Origin: Acutalibacter sp.
GTDB lineage: Bacteria > Bacillota > Clostridia > Oscillospirales > Acutalibacteraceae
Assembly (NCBI GenBank): GCA_020025775.1
Contig: JAHHRN010000008.1
Coordinates: 1 to 64,000 of the forward strand
Direction of reading: 5' to 3'
Length of the DNA stretch: 64,000 bases
The notes beneath the pieces were generated by a model. That model had not been told where the DNA came from. It saw only the letters and a list, made by a program, of their open reading frames with translations, and ran no database searches. Positions 33,187-41,511 of this stretch are shown piece by piece. The number at the start of each line of letters is the position of its first letter. The stretch's first letter is position 1. The translations under genes and the position numbers were made by a program.

Positions 33187-34563
33187 TTATTTCTCTTCCA
33201 AGAATTTTGCAAGCTTATCCACATCGTCTAAACGAAGGCGCTTAGAGGTGATATAGGTTTTTAAAGTGGTCTCGCCCTTATCGTTTACATAAGTTTCGTC
33301 GGGGGAGAATTTGCCGTAGTTGCTGATGACTACTGTACCATCGGGAAGCACTACGTTGCCGCAGTAGCCTGTGTCGGGATTGGCGATATAGGCAGGCTTC
33401 TTTTGGCTGTCATAATAGGTGTGGGCAAGCTTAATGCGGTATTGACCGTCTGTGCCGTTCTTTAAATCCTCGTAAGTACCGACCCAAAGAATCGGACCTT
33501 CGCTGTAGTAACGGTTACGCTTGAACTGATTGCGTGCACGAAGTGAATGGAAGGTGTCACGGTTAATGGAGCGGAACGCAATCGCCAATCTGCCGTCGGG
33601 GGTGTATTCTGCTTTGAAGCGTTCACCGCTGAGGGCATTCGGAAGTGCCTTCGGCTCGGACCAGGTTTTGCCCTCGTCCTGTGAAAAAGAAACTAAAGAA
33701 TTCATCTGTTTTGTGTTGCTTCGGGTCAAAAGACAAAGTTCGTCGCCCTGCCCTTTATCGGAACGGATGACCTCTACCTCGCACATTTGCGATTCTTCTT
33801 CGATGGCTCTATGCTGAGCAAAATATTTTTCGGGCACGCTCCAATGCGGATTACCGTTTTCGTCAAAGGTTAAAATGCTCTTGTAGTTGCAGAAATCATA
33901 GCCGTGGAAGAAGCCCATCCACTTGTCCACAAATTCACCGTTTTCCTTGAGACGGGTGAGGGATGCCATAGCCACAATCGGAATAACGCCGTTTTCTTCA
34001 TCTTTGGGATAGAAAAGTTCAAATTCGCTCCAGGTTTTGCCGTCATCGGAAGAAACGGAGCAGTTGAAACCACCCGGTGTAGAGCCGTCGCGTTCCCAGT
34101 CGGGGTTTGCAGAAGTCATCACGATTTTTTCACTGCCGTCCTTAAATTCCAAGCGATAAACCGTCGGAGTCTCTAAGGATTTTTCCCAGCTTTCGGGTGT
34201 GTTTTCGAGGGCTTTGTCATAGGTCAAACCGCCGTCGGAGCTGAGCTTGGTGAGCACCGCACCTCTGCCGTGACCTTTCGGGAACATTTGTAAAATATCG
34301 CCGTTTTTAAGAAGCACAGCATCGGGGTGAGCTAAATAGCCGTCGATTTTCTCAACCTCTTGAAATTCGTAAAGATAGCTTAATTCCTCAGGAAGATTTT
34401 CGGGCTTTTCGGATAAGTCAATTTCGGTGATGTCTCCCATCGAACGGAAGAAGGAACCATTGCCAATCTCGCCTTTGGCACGCAAAATGAAGGGCGTGAC
34501 ACCGAGACCGACAAGCACGAGGGCAAGCAGTACCGAAACAGAAATAATCACTTTCTTTTTCAT
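33187..34563 (-). CDS. membrane-anchored sialidase-like (Asp-box beta-propeller) protein
   Basis: 458 residues. Signal anchor at about 4-27 (MKKKVIISVSVLLALVLVGLG), then an extracytoplasmic six-bladed sialidase-superfamily propeller with Asp-boxes SSDGGLTYD, SSDDGKTWSE and SQDEGKTWSE. Conserved loops include HPDAVLLKNGD, GHGRG and GRLAIAFRSINRDT. The canonical sialidase FRIP arginine motif is not evident, so true sialidase activity is uncertain; a related glycan-binding or hydrolase role is possible. It has its own promoter and follows the SpoIID-like gene on the same strand. Confidence 0.82.
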   Translation of the reverse strand: MKKKVIISVSVLLALVLVGLGVTPFILRAKGEIGNGSFFRSMGDITEIDLSEKPENLPEELSYLYEFQEVEKIDGYLAHPDAVLLKNGDILQMFPKGHGRGAVLTKLSSDGGLTYDKALENTPESWEKSLETPTVYRLEFKDGSEKIVMTSANPDWERDGSTPGGFNCSVSSDDGKTWSEFELFYPKDEENGVIPIVAMASLTRLKENGEFVDKWMGFFHGYDFCNYKSILTFDENGNPHWSVPEKYFAQHRAIEEESQMCEVEVIRSDKGQGDELCLLTRSNTKQMNSLVSFSQDEGKTWSEPKALPNALSGERFKAEYTPDGRLAIAFRSINRDTFHSLRARNQFKRNRYYSEGPILWVGTYEDLKNGTDGQYRIKLAHTYYDSQKKPAYIANPDTGYCGNVVLPDGTVVISNYGKFSPDETYVNDKGETTLKTYITSKRLRLDDVDKLAKFLEEK

Positions 34564-34608
34564 GGAAATACCTCTCTCTTTTTAGCTTTAGAAAGCCTTT
34601 TGCTCCAT

Positions 34609-34637
34609 ATTGTACCGCATTTTCAAAAAACTTACAA
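34609..34637 (-). promoter_or_regulatory. promoter of the sialidase-like gene
   Basis: Minus strand TTGTAA (34632-34637), 17-bp spacer, TACAAT (34609-34614), just after the stop of the upstream gene. Confidence 0.7.
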
Positions 34638-34641
34638 GTGT

Positions 34642-35661
34642 TTACGAGAGGGTCGCTTCGGGATAAAAATTTTTAAGAATTTCTTGGTAGTTGCTCCCTT
34701 GGCGCGCCATGTAGTCGGCGCTGTATTGGCTCATGCCGCAAAGATGCCCATTGCCGCGCACAGTAAAGTGAAAGATGCCTTCTGTAAATTCTACCGAAAA
34801 AGCCGGACTTTTGAGTCCTAGCAGTGCCCGAAACGCATTGCCACGCAACCGTTTCCCACCGACGGTAAGCTCCGAAACCGCACCGGAACCGCTTTCACTG
34901 TAAGTGATATCCTGTAGCCATTCCGCCGGATTATCGGAAAGCTGAATTTCGCTGTCTGCCTCCAAAAGCTTTCTTACTTCCTCGGGGGAGAATTTTTGCT
35001 CGGTGACGAGATTCGGTGCAAGGCTGTCCCCGGGGCAGACCACGGAAACCAGATAAGGGAGGTTACCACCCCAAATCTCTTTTACATTTTCGCTTCTGCC
35101 GGGCGAAAGACTAAAAAACGAAGCTACAATAGGTTTGTCCTTGTAGGTGAGCGTTTGCCCTGCCACACTTTGGGCGGCTTTGGTGATTTTTTCTTCATAA
35201 ATCGAAAAATTATTGCCCCAAGTCTTTTGCCGTTCCTCTTTGGTAAGATAGGCTTGATGCTTGCCGGTATCGTTGGTGATGTCATATTCTTCTGTTTGCT
35301 TGCCCTCGACCTTGGCGAGCTGTTGGCGCTTTAGATTGGTATAGGCGGCAACGGCCTGCGCCTTGAGTGCTTCCTCGTGATAGGTGGGGGACATTTCGCC
35401 TGCGACGCAGCCGACCACATATTCAAGGTCCTCCATTTTTAAGATTTTGCCGCTTGAAGCCTGGAGCACCTTGACCTTGGCATTTTCCTCTGCTTCGTCA
35501 CGGCTCTCAAAGAGCGAAAGACCGTCGCCCTCTTCCGTATGCAGAAACGAAAGCGCGGTTTTTACGTTGTCTTTCGAGAACTTGGAATAGTCCAGAGAGG
35601 CAAGGGGAGAAACGAACATCAAAAACGCTAAAACAAAGCACAAAAGGAAATAGGATTTCAT
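34642..35661 (-). CDS. spoIID: SpoIID/LytB-domain protein
   Basis: 339 residues from ATG 35661, with GAGGTG 6 nt upstream; a GTG three codons earlier is less well placed. Signal/anchor sequence (MKSYFLLCFVLAFLMFVSPLA). The SpoIID domain has VVGCVAGEMSPTYHEEALKAQAVAA (catalytic Glu in GEM), KPIVASFFSLSPGRSENVKEIWGG and a C-terminal GNGHLCGMSQYSADYMARQG. SpoIID is a lytic transglycosylase that acts with SpoIIP/SpoIIM in forespore engulfment. The motif usually read as FHSTSGG is FFSLSPG here, so it may be a divergent LytB-type paralogue. No clear sigma-E promoter was identified. Confidence 0.9.
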   Translation of the reverse strand: MKSYFLLCFVLAFLMFVSPLASLDYSKFSKDNVKTALSFLHTEEGDGLSLFESRDEAEENAKVKVLQASSGKILKMEDLEYVVGCVAGEMSPTYHEEALKAQAVAAYTNLKRQQLAKVEGKQTEEYDITNDTGKHQAYLTKEERQKTWGNNFSIYEEKITKAAQSVAGQTLTYKDKPIVASFFSLSPGRSENVKEIWGGNLPYLVSVVCPGDSLAPNLVTEQKFSPEEVRKLLEADSEIQLSDNPAEWLQDITYSESGSGAVSELTVGGKRLRGNAFRALLGLKSPAFSVEFTEGIFHFTVRGNGHLCGMSQYSADYMARQGSNYQEILKNFYPEATLS

Positions 35662-35702
35662 GTTTTTCACCTCAAAAGCTTAGAATTTTAATTCCGCGTC
35701 AG

Positions 35703-35731
35703 TTGACTTTAGACGCTTTTTGTTATAAAAT
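35703..35731 (+). promoter_or_regulatory. sigma-A promoter of the citrate synthase gene
   Basis: TTGACT, 17-bp spacer, TAAAAT, about 70 bp before the start codon. Confidence 0.85.
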
Positions 35732-35801
35732 AAAATATCCATAATAAAATGCGGCATTTTGTTGCCATTTATAGGGATGAACCAAAAAAGAGGAGGCATT
35801 T

Positions 35802-37220
35802 TTGCCCGTGGACGCATACATTTCCCCCATTTCTAATGACGCTCTTTCTAATTTATGCGAAGAGTTTTTAAAAAATAACTGCATCAAGGCAGAAGATTAT
35901 GCCCGTTTTGACGTAAAGCGCGGTCTGCGTAATGCGGACGGCACCGGCGTTATGGCGGGTCTTACCAAAATTTGCTCTGTAGAGGGCTATTACATTAACG
36001 ACGGTGAGCGCGTGCCGAAGGACGGCTCGCTCATTTACCGCGGTATTCAAATGCGCGATATTGTAAAGGCTTGTAACGATGAAAACCGTTTCGGCTTTGA
36101 AGAGGTAGTTTGGCTTTTGCTCTTTGGCACCTTGCCGACCAAGAGCCAGCTCGAAAACTTCACTGCCATTTTAGCCGAGTGCCGTGAGCTTCCCGATGAA
36201 TTCATCGAGGATATGATTATGAAAGCACCGTCCAAGGATATTATGAATAAGGTTGCCCGTTCGGTTTTGGCACTTTATTCCTTCGATGAAAATCCCGATG
36301 ATTTAAGCCTCGCCAATGTTTTGCGCCAGTCGGTACAGCTTATTGCACAGGTTCCGGCAATCATGGCATATGCTTATCAGGTGAAGCGCAGAGTCTATGA
36401 CCACGAAAGCATGTATTTGCATCAGAACGATAAAAATCTCGGTATGGCGGAATCCATTTTGCATTCCATTCGTGCCGACAGCAAATTTACCGACGAGGAA
36501 GCGAAGCTTCTCGACACCTGCATGATTATTCACGCAGAGCATGGCGGCGGTAACAACTCTACCTTTGCTACACGCTGTGTCACCTCTTCGGGCACAGATA
36601 CCTATTCCGCTATCGCGGCAGGCATCGGCTCCTTAAAGGGACCGCGTCACGGCGGCGCGAACATCAAGGTACACCGCATGGTGGCCGACATGAAGGCACA
36701 TATCAGCGACCCCACAAACGAGGGTCAGGTTGCCGATTACTTAACCAAAATCATCCGTAAGGAAGCGGGCGACGGCACAGGCCTTATCTACGGTATGGGT
36801 CATGCGGTTTACACCCTTTCTGACCCGCGTGCCGTGATTTTAAAAGCACGCGCTGAGGAATTTTCCAAGAAATGCGGCAGAGAGGATGACTTCAAAACCC
36901 TTAGCCTCATTGAATCCCTCACCCCGCAGCTTTTCTCCAAGTATAAGGGCAGAAACAAGAAAATCTGCGCTAATGTGGATTTGTATTCCGGTCTGATTTA
37001 CGATATGCTCGGCATTCCCGAGGAACTCTTTACGCCGCTCTTTATGTCCGCTAGAATTGCCGGCTGGACCGCGCATCGTATTGAAGAATTGACCTCGGCA
37101 AGCCGCATTATGCGCCCGGCTTATAAGAGCGTAGCTTTGCCGCAGGAATATGTGGCTATCGGCGACAGAACCACCCCGTTCGGCGGTCAAAAGGCTTATA
37201 TCCCGAAGGAAGAAAGATAA
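35802..37220 (+). CDS. gltA: citrate synthase
   Basis: 472 residues from TTG 35802 (AGGAGG 5 nt upstream); GTG 35808 is the alternative. Catalytic His/Asp motifs: MIIHAEHGGGNNSTFATR, SLKGPRHGGANI, GMGHAVYTLSDPRA and a C-terminal ASRIMRPAYKSV (citrate Arg). The long N-terminal region (about 1-70) is typical of the clostridial type-II-related citrate/2-methylcitrate synthases. It condenses oxaloacetate with acetyl-CoA, feeding 2-oxoglutarate and glutamate synthesis in an incomplete cycle; aconitase and isocitrate dehydrogenase are not in the window. Confidence 0.95.
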   Translation: MPVDAYISPISNDALSNLCEEFLKNNCIKAEDYARFDVKRGLRNADGTGVMAGLTKICSVEGYYINDGERVPKDGSLIYRGIQMRDIVKACNDENRFGFEEVVWLLLFGTLPTKSQLENFTAILAECRELPDEFIEDMIMKAPSKDIMNKVARSVLALYSFDENPDDLSLANVLRQSVQLIAQVPAIMAYAYQVKRRVYDHESMYLHQNDKNLGMAESILHSIRADSKFTDEEAKLLDTCMIIHAEHGGGNNSTFATRCVTSSGTDTYSAIAAGIGSLKGPRHGGANIKVHRMVADMKAHISDPTNEGQVADYLTKIIRKEAGDGTGLIYGMGHAVYTLSDPRAVILKARAEEFSKKCGREDDFKTLSLIESLTPQLFSKYKGRNKKICANVDLYSGLIYDMLGIPEELFTPLFMSARIAGWTAHRIEELTSASRIMRPAYKSVALPQEYVAIGDRTTPFGGQKAYIPKEER

Positions 37221-37279
37221 TTCCCGAAAGAAAAGAATGCGTGCCCTGCGGTGCGCAAAGAAAGTGAGACGTTAGCTTT

Positions 37280-38248
37280 ATGCAACGAAAAGAATCAAAA
37301 CTGGCAAGCAAAATTACAGGAGAAGTCCTGCTGTGGACGGCATTCGGTGCTGCTTTGATCACTGCGGCACTTCGTCTTGTGCAAATGTTTACCAATATCG
37401 AAGCGAATACCGGCTTCTTTAAGGCAACCGACTGGACAGTGTATACGGTCTACGGTGTCTTTGCGGTTTCCGTTATTTTGCTCTTTGTTTTATCAGCGGT
37501 TTCCAACCGCATTCCGGCTTCCAGACCGGTTTTCAGAAAAAGCCCCGGTTTAGTGTTCGCAGGCTTTTTGCTCGCCGTGGGTCTTGCTATGGATGCGTCA
37601 CTTTGTATCGTGCAGCTTATCCGTGCATTTAAGGGCTTGTCCGGCGAGGCTGTGACCGCCTTCCTCTTTACAGAAGGTATGTTCGCCGTGATTTTACGTG
37701 CGATTTGCGCCGTGGTTGCCTGCGTGTATTTCGTTTTAGTGGCACTTTCCTATGCCAACGAAAATGCTACGTATTGCGATTATAAATTAATGGCACTTGC
37801 ACCGCTCTTCTGGGCGCTCTTCCGCATGGTGTCGAGATTTATGACAAAAATCAGCTTTTTAGAGGTTTCTGAGCTTGTTTTTGAGCTTGTGCTTCTTGCC
37901 TTCATGTCCCTTTTCTTCCTCTCCTTTGCCCGTGTATCTTCTCAGGTCGGTCAAAAGGGTGAAATGAAAAAGGTTGTGCGCTACGGTATGGTTGCCGGCT
38001 TCTGCGCGCTCTTTATCGCCTTAACCCGTTTGGTTTGTACTATCGGCGGCAGAACAGAACTTGTGGCAGACGGCTTCCCGTTCTCTGTTGCAGACTTAGG
38101 CTTCGGTGTGTTTGCGCTTCTTTATGTTTATGAGCATATGCGCTACGGCAGACCTGCTTCTGAGGATGACGAACTCGAAGACGAAGCGCAGCCTAAAAAA
38201 GCAGAAGGCAAAACAGAGAAAGAGGAAAAGGCCTTAGAAAACGCATAA
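37280..38248 (+). CDS. polytopic membrane protein, unknown
   Basis: 322 residues with seven or eight hydrophobic segments (about 14-36, 50-73, 88-112, 128-155, 170-186, 193-216, 232-254 and 262-283). A charged C-terminal tail (EDDELEDEAQPKKAEGKTEKEEK) ends the protein. No transporter or enzyme motif was recognised. It follows citrate synthase by 59 nt on the same strand and may be co-transcribed; the c-di-AMP receptor gene follows. Confidence 0.72.
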   Translation: MQRKESKLASKITGEVLLWTAFGAALITAALRLVQMFTNIEANTGFFKATDWTVYTVYGVFAVSVILLFVLSAVSNRIPASRPVFRKSPGLVFAGFLLAVGLAMDASLCIVQLIRAFKGLSGEAVTAFLFTEGMFAVILRAICAVVACVYFVLVALSYANENATYCDYKLMALAPLFWALFRMVSRFMTKISFLEVSELVFELVLLAFMSLFFLSFARVSSQVGQKGEMKKVVRYGMVAGFCALFIALTRLVCTIGGRTELVADGFPFSVADLGFGVFALLYVYEHMRYGRPASEDDELEDEAQPKKAEGKTEKEEKALENA

Positions 38249-38299
38249 GGTTTTGTTTTAGCATTTTTAAAGCCTTTGGGCTTTTACGGAGGAATTTTT

Positions 38300-38623
38300 A
38301 TGAAACTTATTTTAGCGATTGTCAATAGTGAAGATGCACCGGTTGTTCTTTCTGAGCTTACCGGCAACGGATTTATTGTAACAAAGCTTTCTACTTCCGG
38401 CGGATTTTTACGCGCCGGTAATGTAACCATGTTCCTCGGTGTGGAAGAGGATCGCGTTCAGGCGGCACTCGACATTATTAAGGAATTCAGCAGTCAGAGA
38501 AAAGAATCTGTACCGATTAGCTCCGGCTATATGGGCGATGCTATGCTTTCCCTGCCGGTTGAAGTGACCGTCGGCGGTGCAACCGTATTCATTCTCGACG
38601 TAGAGCAGTTCTATAAATTATGA
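38300..38623 (+). CDS. darA: PstA/DarA-type cyclic-di-AMP receptor (YaaQ)
   Basis: 107 residues, PII-like. ATG 38300 follows ACGGAGG by 6 nt. Family signature MKLILAIVNSEDAP, then LSTSGGFLRAGNVTMFLGVEEDRV and a C-terminal VTVGGATVFILDVEQFYK. YaaQ homologues trimerise and bind c-di-AMP; the downstream output is unknown. It is the first gene of a yaaQ-holB-ricT-trmN-rsmI block like that of B. subtilis, though yaaR is missing. It overlaps holB by 4 nt. Confidence 0.95.
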   Translation: MKLILAIVNSEDAPVVLSELTGNGFIVTKLSTSGGFLRAGNVTMFLGVEEDRVQAALDIIKEFSSQRKESVPISSGYMGDAMLSLPVEVTVGGATVFILDVEQFYKL

Positions 38624-39522
38624 TGTGGCAGGAATTTCCTTTAGCAAAAAGCGACAGGGTTTTACTGGCGAATAAAATTGAAACTGAAACCTTGCCGCAA
38701 ACCTTGCTTTTAGAGGGTGGTGACCCTGAAAGACGCAGTGCGCTTGCCGACAAAATCGCCGAGGCGCTCGTTTGCGTGGGCGAGGGCGAAAAGCCCTGCG
38801 GCGTGTGCCGTTCCTGTGTGAAATGTAAGGCAGAAAGCCACCCCGATATTAAACGCTTTGCGCCGCCAAAAAAGAATGCGGCGTTCAAGGTCGAAACGGC
38901 ACGAGAAATCCGCAAGGATGCTTTCCTAGTGCCCAATGACGGCAAAAATAAGGTTTATATTTTGGAGGACAGCCAAAATATGAACGACAGCAGTGAAAAT
39001 GCACTGCTCAAAATTTTGGAAGAACCGCCGCAGGGGGTGTTCTTCCTTTTAACCTGTCAAAGTGCTTCGGCAATGCTCCCGACCATTCTTTCGCGTGCTA
39101 TGGTACTGCGTTTGACGGATGAGGCAGAAGAGGAATATTCCGACGAAGCAATGGAAATTGCGGCGGGAATTGCCAAATCCTTGGCAACAGGCACCGAGAT
39201 GCAAACGCTTTTGAGCACCGCGAGCCTGGAAAAAGACAGGGACGAGGTCAAGGATGTTTTGTCTTTGCTCTCTCACTTTTTCAGCGCGGCATTGCTCCTT
39301 AGAAACGGCAAATCCCCCGAAACGGCTTTGGCAGAAACGGCAAATCTTTTGGCGAGCCGCTTGACCGAAGCCAAACTCTATGCGCTGCTACAGGCGACAG
39401 AAGAACTCGAACTTTCCGCAAAGCGCAACGCCAACGTCAATTTGTTGGTTACAAGCCTTTGCTACAAATTAAGACGCAGTATGGAACATGATTCGAAAGG
39501 AATGAAAGCATGGCAGAAGTAG
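38620..39522 (+). CDS. holB: DNA polymerase III delta' subunit
   Basis: 300 residues from ATG 38620 (ATGA overlap with darA). Clamp-loader AAA+ fold: a degenerate Walker A region, zinc ligands in PCGVCRSCVKC (about 67-77), sensor region VYILEDSQNMNDSSENALLKILEEPP and a SRAMVLRL core. Delta' helps load the beta clamp and does not hydrolyse ATP, consistent with the lack of a clean P-loop. It overlaps ricT by 13 nt. Confidence 0.94.
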   Translation: MMWQEFPLAKSDRVLLANKIETETLPQTLLLEGGDPERRSALADKIAEALVCVGEGEKPCGVCRSCVKCKAESHPDIKRFAPPKKNAAFKVETAREIRKDAFLVPNDGKNKVYILEDSQNMNDSSENALLKILEEPPQGVFFLLTCQSASAMLPTILSRAMVLRLTDEAEEEYSDEAMEIAAGIAKSLATGTEMQTLLSTASLEKDRDEVKDVLSLLSHFFSAALLLRNGKSPETALAETANLLASRLTEAKLYALLQATEELELSAKRNANVNLLVTSLCYKLRRSMEHDSKGMKAWQK

Positions 39523-40373
39523 TCGGAATTCGATTTAAAGAAGTGGGTAAGATTTATTATTTCAGCCCGGACGGCATGACCTTCCAAAAGGGCGAGCGCG
39601 CGGTTGTGGAAACGGCACGCGGCATGGAATGCGGCGAAATCGCCATGGAGAATCGCGACATTCCCGATGAAGAAATCAAAAAGCCCTTAAAGAAAATCGT
39701 TCGTGCCGCCACCGACGCGGATTTAAAAATCTTAAAGAGCAATAAAGAAAAAGAGAAAAAAGCCTTTACCATTTGCGAAAAGAAGATTAAAGACCACAAG
39801 CTCGATATGAAGCTCGTGGATGTAGAATATACCTTTGATTCCAGCAAAATTTTATTTTATTTCACCGCCGACGAGCGCGTGGATTTCCGTGAGCTTGTAA
39901 AAGACTTGGCGAGCGAATTTCGTACCCGTATCGAGCTTCGCCAAATCGGTGCGAGAGATGAAGCCAAAATGGTCGGCGGTTTCGGCATTTGCGGCAGACC
40001 CTTCTGCTGTGGCTCGTTCCTCGGCGATTTTCAGCCGGTATCCATTAAAATGGCAAAGGAACAGGGGCTTTCCCTCAATCCTACCAAAATCAGTGGTACC
40101 TGCGGCAGACTCATGTGCTGTCTCAAATATGAGCAGGAAGCCTATGAGCATCTTCTGCGCCACACCCCGAAGGTCGGCGCACTCGTCAACACCCGAGAGG
40201 GCAGAGGTACGGTGCTCGAAACCAATCTCTTGACCGGTATGCTGAAAGTAAGTCTTGATCGTCGCCCCGATGCGGCCCCGGTTTGGATGGACCGTCACGA
40301 GGTAAAGCTCGTTAAAAATTCCCAAATCCGTGTGGAAAAGAAGGACATCGAAGCCTTAAAAGGCATGGAATAA
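39510..40373 (+). CDS. ricT: PSP1-domain protein RicT (YaaT)
   Basis: 287 residues. PSP1 domain with GIRFKEVGKIYYFSPDG, RVDFRELVKDLASEFRTRIE and the cysteine clusters GFGICGRPFCCGSF and GTCGRLMCCLKYEQ, the [4Fe-4S] ligands in the Ric complex. RicT acts with RicA and RicF to direct RNase Y-dependent mRNA maturation and affects competence, sporulation and biofilm in Bacillus. The start lies within the end of holB. A ferredoxin gene follows 67 nt later with its own promoter. Confidence 0.94.
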   Translation: MAEVVGIRFKEVGKIYYFSPDGMTFQKGERAVVETARGMECGEIAMENRDIPDEEIKKPLKKIVRAATDADLKILKSNKEKEKKAFTICEKKIKDHKLDMKLVDVEYTFDSSKILFYFTADERVDFRELVKDLASEFRTRIELRQIGARDEAKMVGGFGICGRPFCCGSFLGDFQPVSIKMAKEQGLSLNPTKISGTCGRLMCCLKYEQEAYEHLLRHTPKVGALVNTREGRGTVLETNLLTGMLKVSLDRRPDAAPVWMDRHEVKLVKNSQIRVEKKDIEALKGME

Positions 40374-40381
40374 AAAAAGAC

Positions 40382-40409
40382 TTGCTATTTTAAAAAAATG
40401 TGCTAGAAT
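40382..40409 (+). promoter_or_regulatory. promoter of the ferredoxin gene
   Basis: TTGCTA, 16-bp spacer, TAGAAT, 31 bp before the ferredoxin ATG. Confidence 0.6.
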
Positions 40410-40440
40410 AATGTTACAATCTTTAAGGGAGGTTTAAATT

Positions 40441-40611
40441 ATGGCATACAAAATTACAGATGATTGCATCGCTTGTGGTGCATGTGCAGCAGAATGCCCG
40501 GTAGAGGCAATTTCCGAAGGTGACGGCAAATACGTAATCGACGCAGATACCTGCATCGACTGTGGTACTTGCGCAGATACCTGCCCGGTAGGCGCTCCCC
40601 AGGCTGACTAA
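40441..40611 (+). CDS. 2[4Fe-4S] clostridial-type ferredoxin
   Basis: 56 residues starting MAYKITDDC, with SD GGGAGG before ATG 40441. Two CxxCxxCxxxCP cluster motifs: CIACGACAAECP (9-20) and CIDCGTCADTCP (38-49), the classic pseudo-symmetric clostridial layout. It carries electrons for pyruvate:ferredoxin oxidoreductase, hydrogenase and similar enzymes. Codon use is strongly biased, as expected for an abundant protein. It is a single-gene unit with its own promoter and terminator, placed between ricT and trmN. Confidence 0.97.
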   Translation: MAYKITDDCIACGACAAECPVEAISEGDGKYVIDADTCIDCGTCADTCPVGAPQAD

Positions 40612-40621
40612 GCAAAACAAC

Positions 40622-40660
40622 AAAAAAGGCTGTCGAGGAAACTCGGCGGCCTTTTTTCTT
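40622..40660 (+). terminator. terminator after ferredoxin
   Basis: The 12-bp stem AAGGCTGTCGAG / CTCGGCGGCCTT (two G:U pairs) has a GAAA loop and is followed by TTTTTTC. It lies 10 nt after the stop. Confidence 0.9.
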
Positions 40661-40758
40661 TCTTTTTTTTAAAGATTGTGGTACAATAAAATATAAATAT
40701 CTATACTGGGTAAATGGTAGCTGATTTTTAAAAATCACAGCGAGGATAAGGATTTTTC

Positions 40759-41511
40759 ATGGAAACAAAGCTTTTAGAATCGGAACATATTGAATATTTA
40801 AACCGTGAGGTCGGCGTGATTGTTTCACCCCTGCACACCTTCGGTACGGATGCTCTGCTCCTGGCGGATTTTGCCGCACCGCGACGCAGCGATTGGCTTT
40901 GCGATTTCGGCACTGGCTGTGGAATTATTCCTATGCTGTGGTTCCGAGACGGAAAAGGCGCGCACATCGACGGCGTAGAATTGCAGGAGGCGGGCTATCA
41001 TCAGCTTTGCCGCACGGTTTCGATGAATTATGCCGAAGCGACCGTGCAGCCACATCATTTGGATTTAAAGCTCGCGGCAGAGGTGCTTCCTAAGGGCAAA
41101 TATGACTGCATCACCATGAATCCGCCTTATACCCCGGCGGGCAAGGGCATTCCCAGTCAAAAAGCACATGAAAAAACGGCACGTCACGAGGTGGCTTGCA
41201 CGTTTTCAGATATTTTTGGCGCGGCGAAAAAGCTTCTGCGCTACGGCGGCAAAATGTGCGTATGCTTTAGACCCGAGCGCTTGGCGGAAGCCATGCTCGA
41301 AATGCAAAAACAAGGGATTGAACCGAAGCGGATGCGCCTTGTAGCGAAGAATCCCGAAAGCGCACCGTGGCTCTGTTTGTTAGAGGGTCGCTACGGCGGC
41401 AAGAGCGGCATTACAGTTTTGCCGAATCTCTTTCTCTATGAACAGGACGGCAGTTATACAGAAGAAATGCACCGCATTTACGGGGCATATAAGGATAAAG
41501 GAGAACACTAA
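40759..41511 (+). CDS. trmN6: tRNA1(Val) A37 N6-methyltransferase-like protein
   Basis: 250 residues. SAM-dependent N6-adenine methyltransferase fold: FGTGCGIIPM (SAM loop), IDGVELQ, and the catalytic MNPPYTPAGKG (NPPY). C-terminal GKSGITVLPNLFLY. B. subtilis YabB and E. coli YfiC homologues methylate A37 of tRNA-Val1. The last base is shared with the rsmI start (TAATG), so translation is coupled. The yabB-rsmI pairing is conserved in Firmicutes. Confidence 0.93.
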   Translation: METKLLESEHIEYLNREVGVIVSPLHTFGTDALLLADFAAPRRSDWLCDFGTGCGIIPMLWFRDGKGAHIDGVELQEAGYHQLCRTVSMNYAEATVQPHHLDLKLAAEVLPKGKYDCITMNPPYTPAGKGIPSQKAHEKTARHEVACTFSDIFGAAKKLLRYGGKMCVCFRPERLAEAMLEMQKQGIEPKRMRLVAKNPESAPWLCLLEGRYGGKSGITVLPNLFLYEQDGSYTEEMHRIYGAYKDKGEH

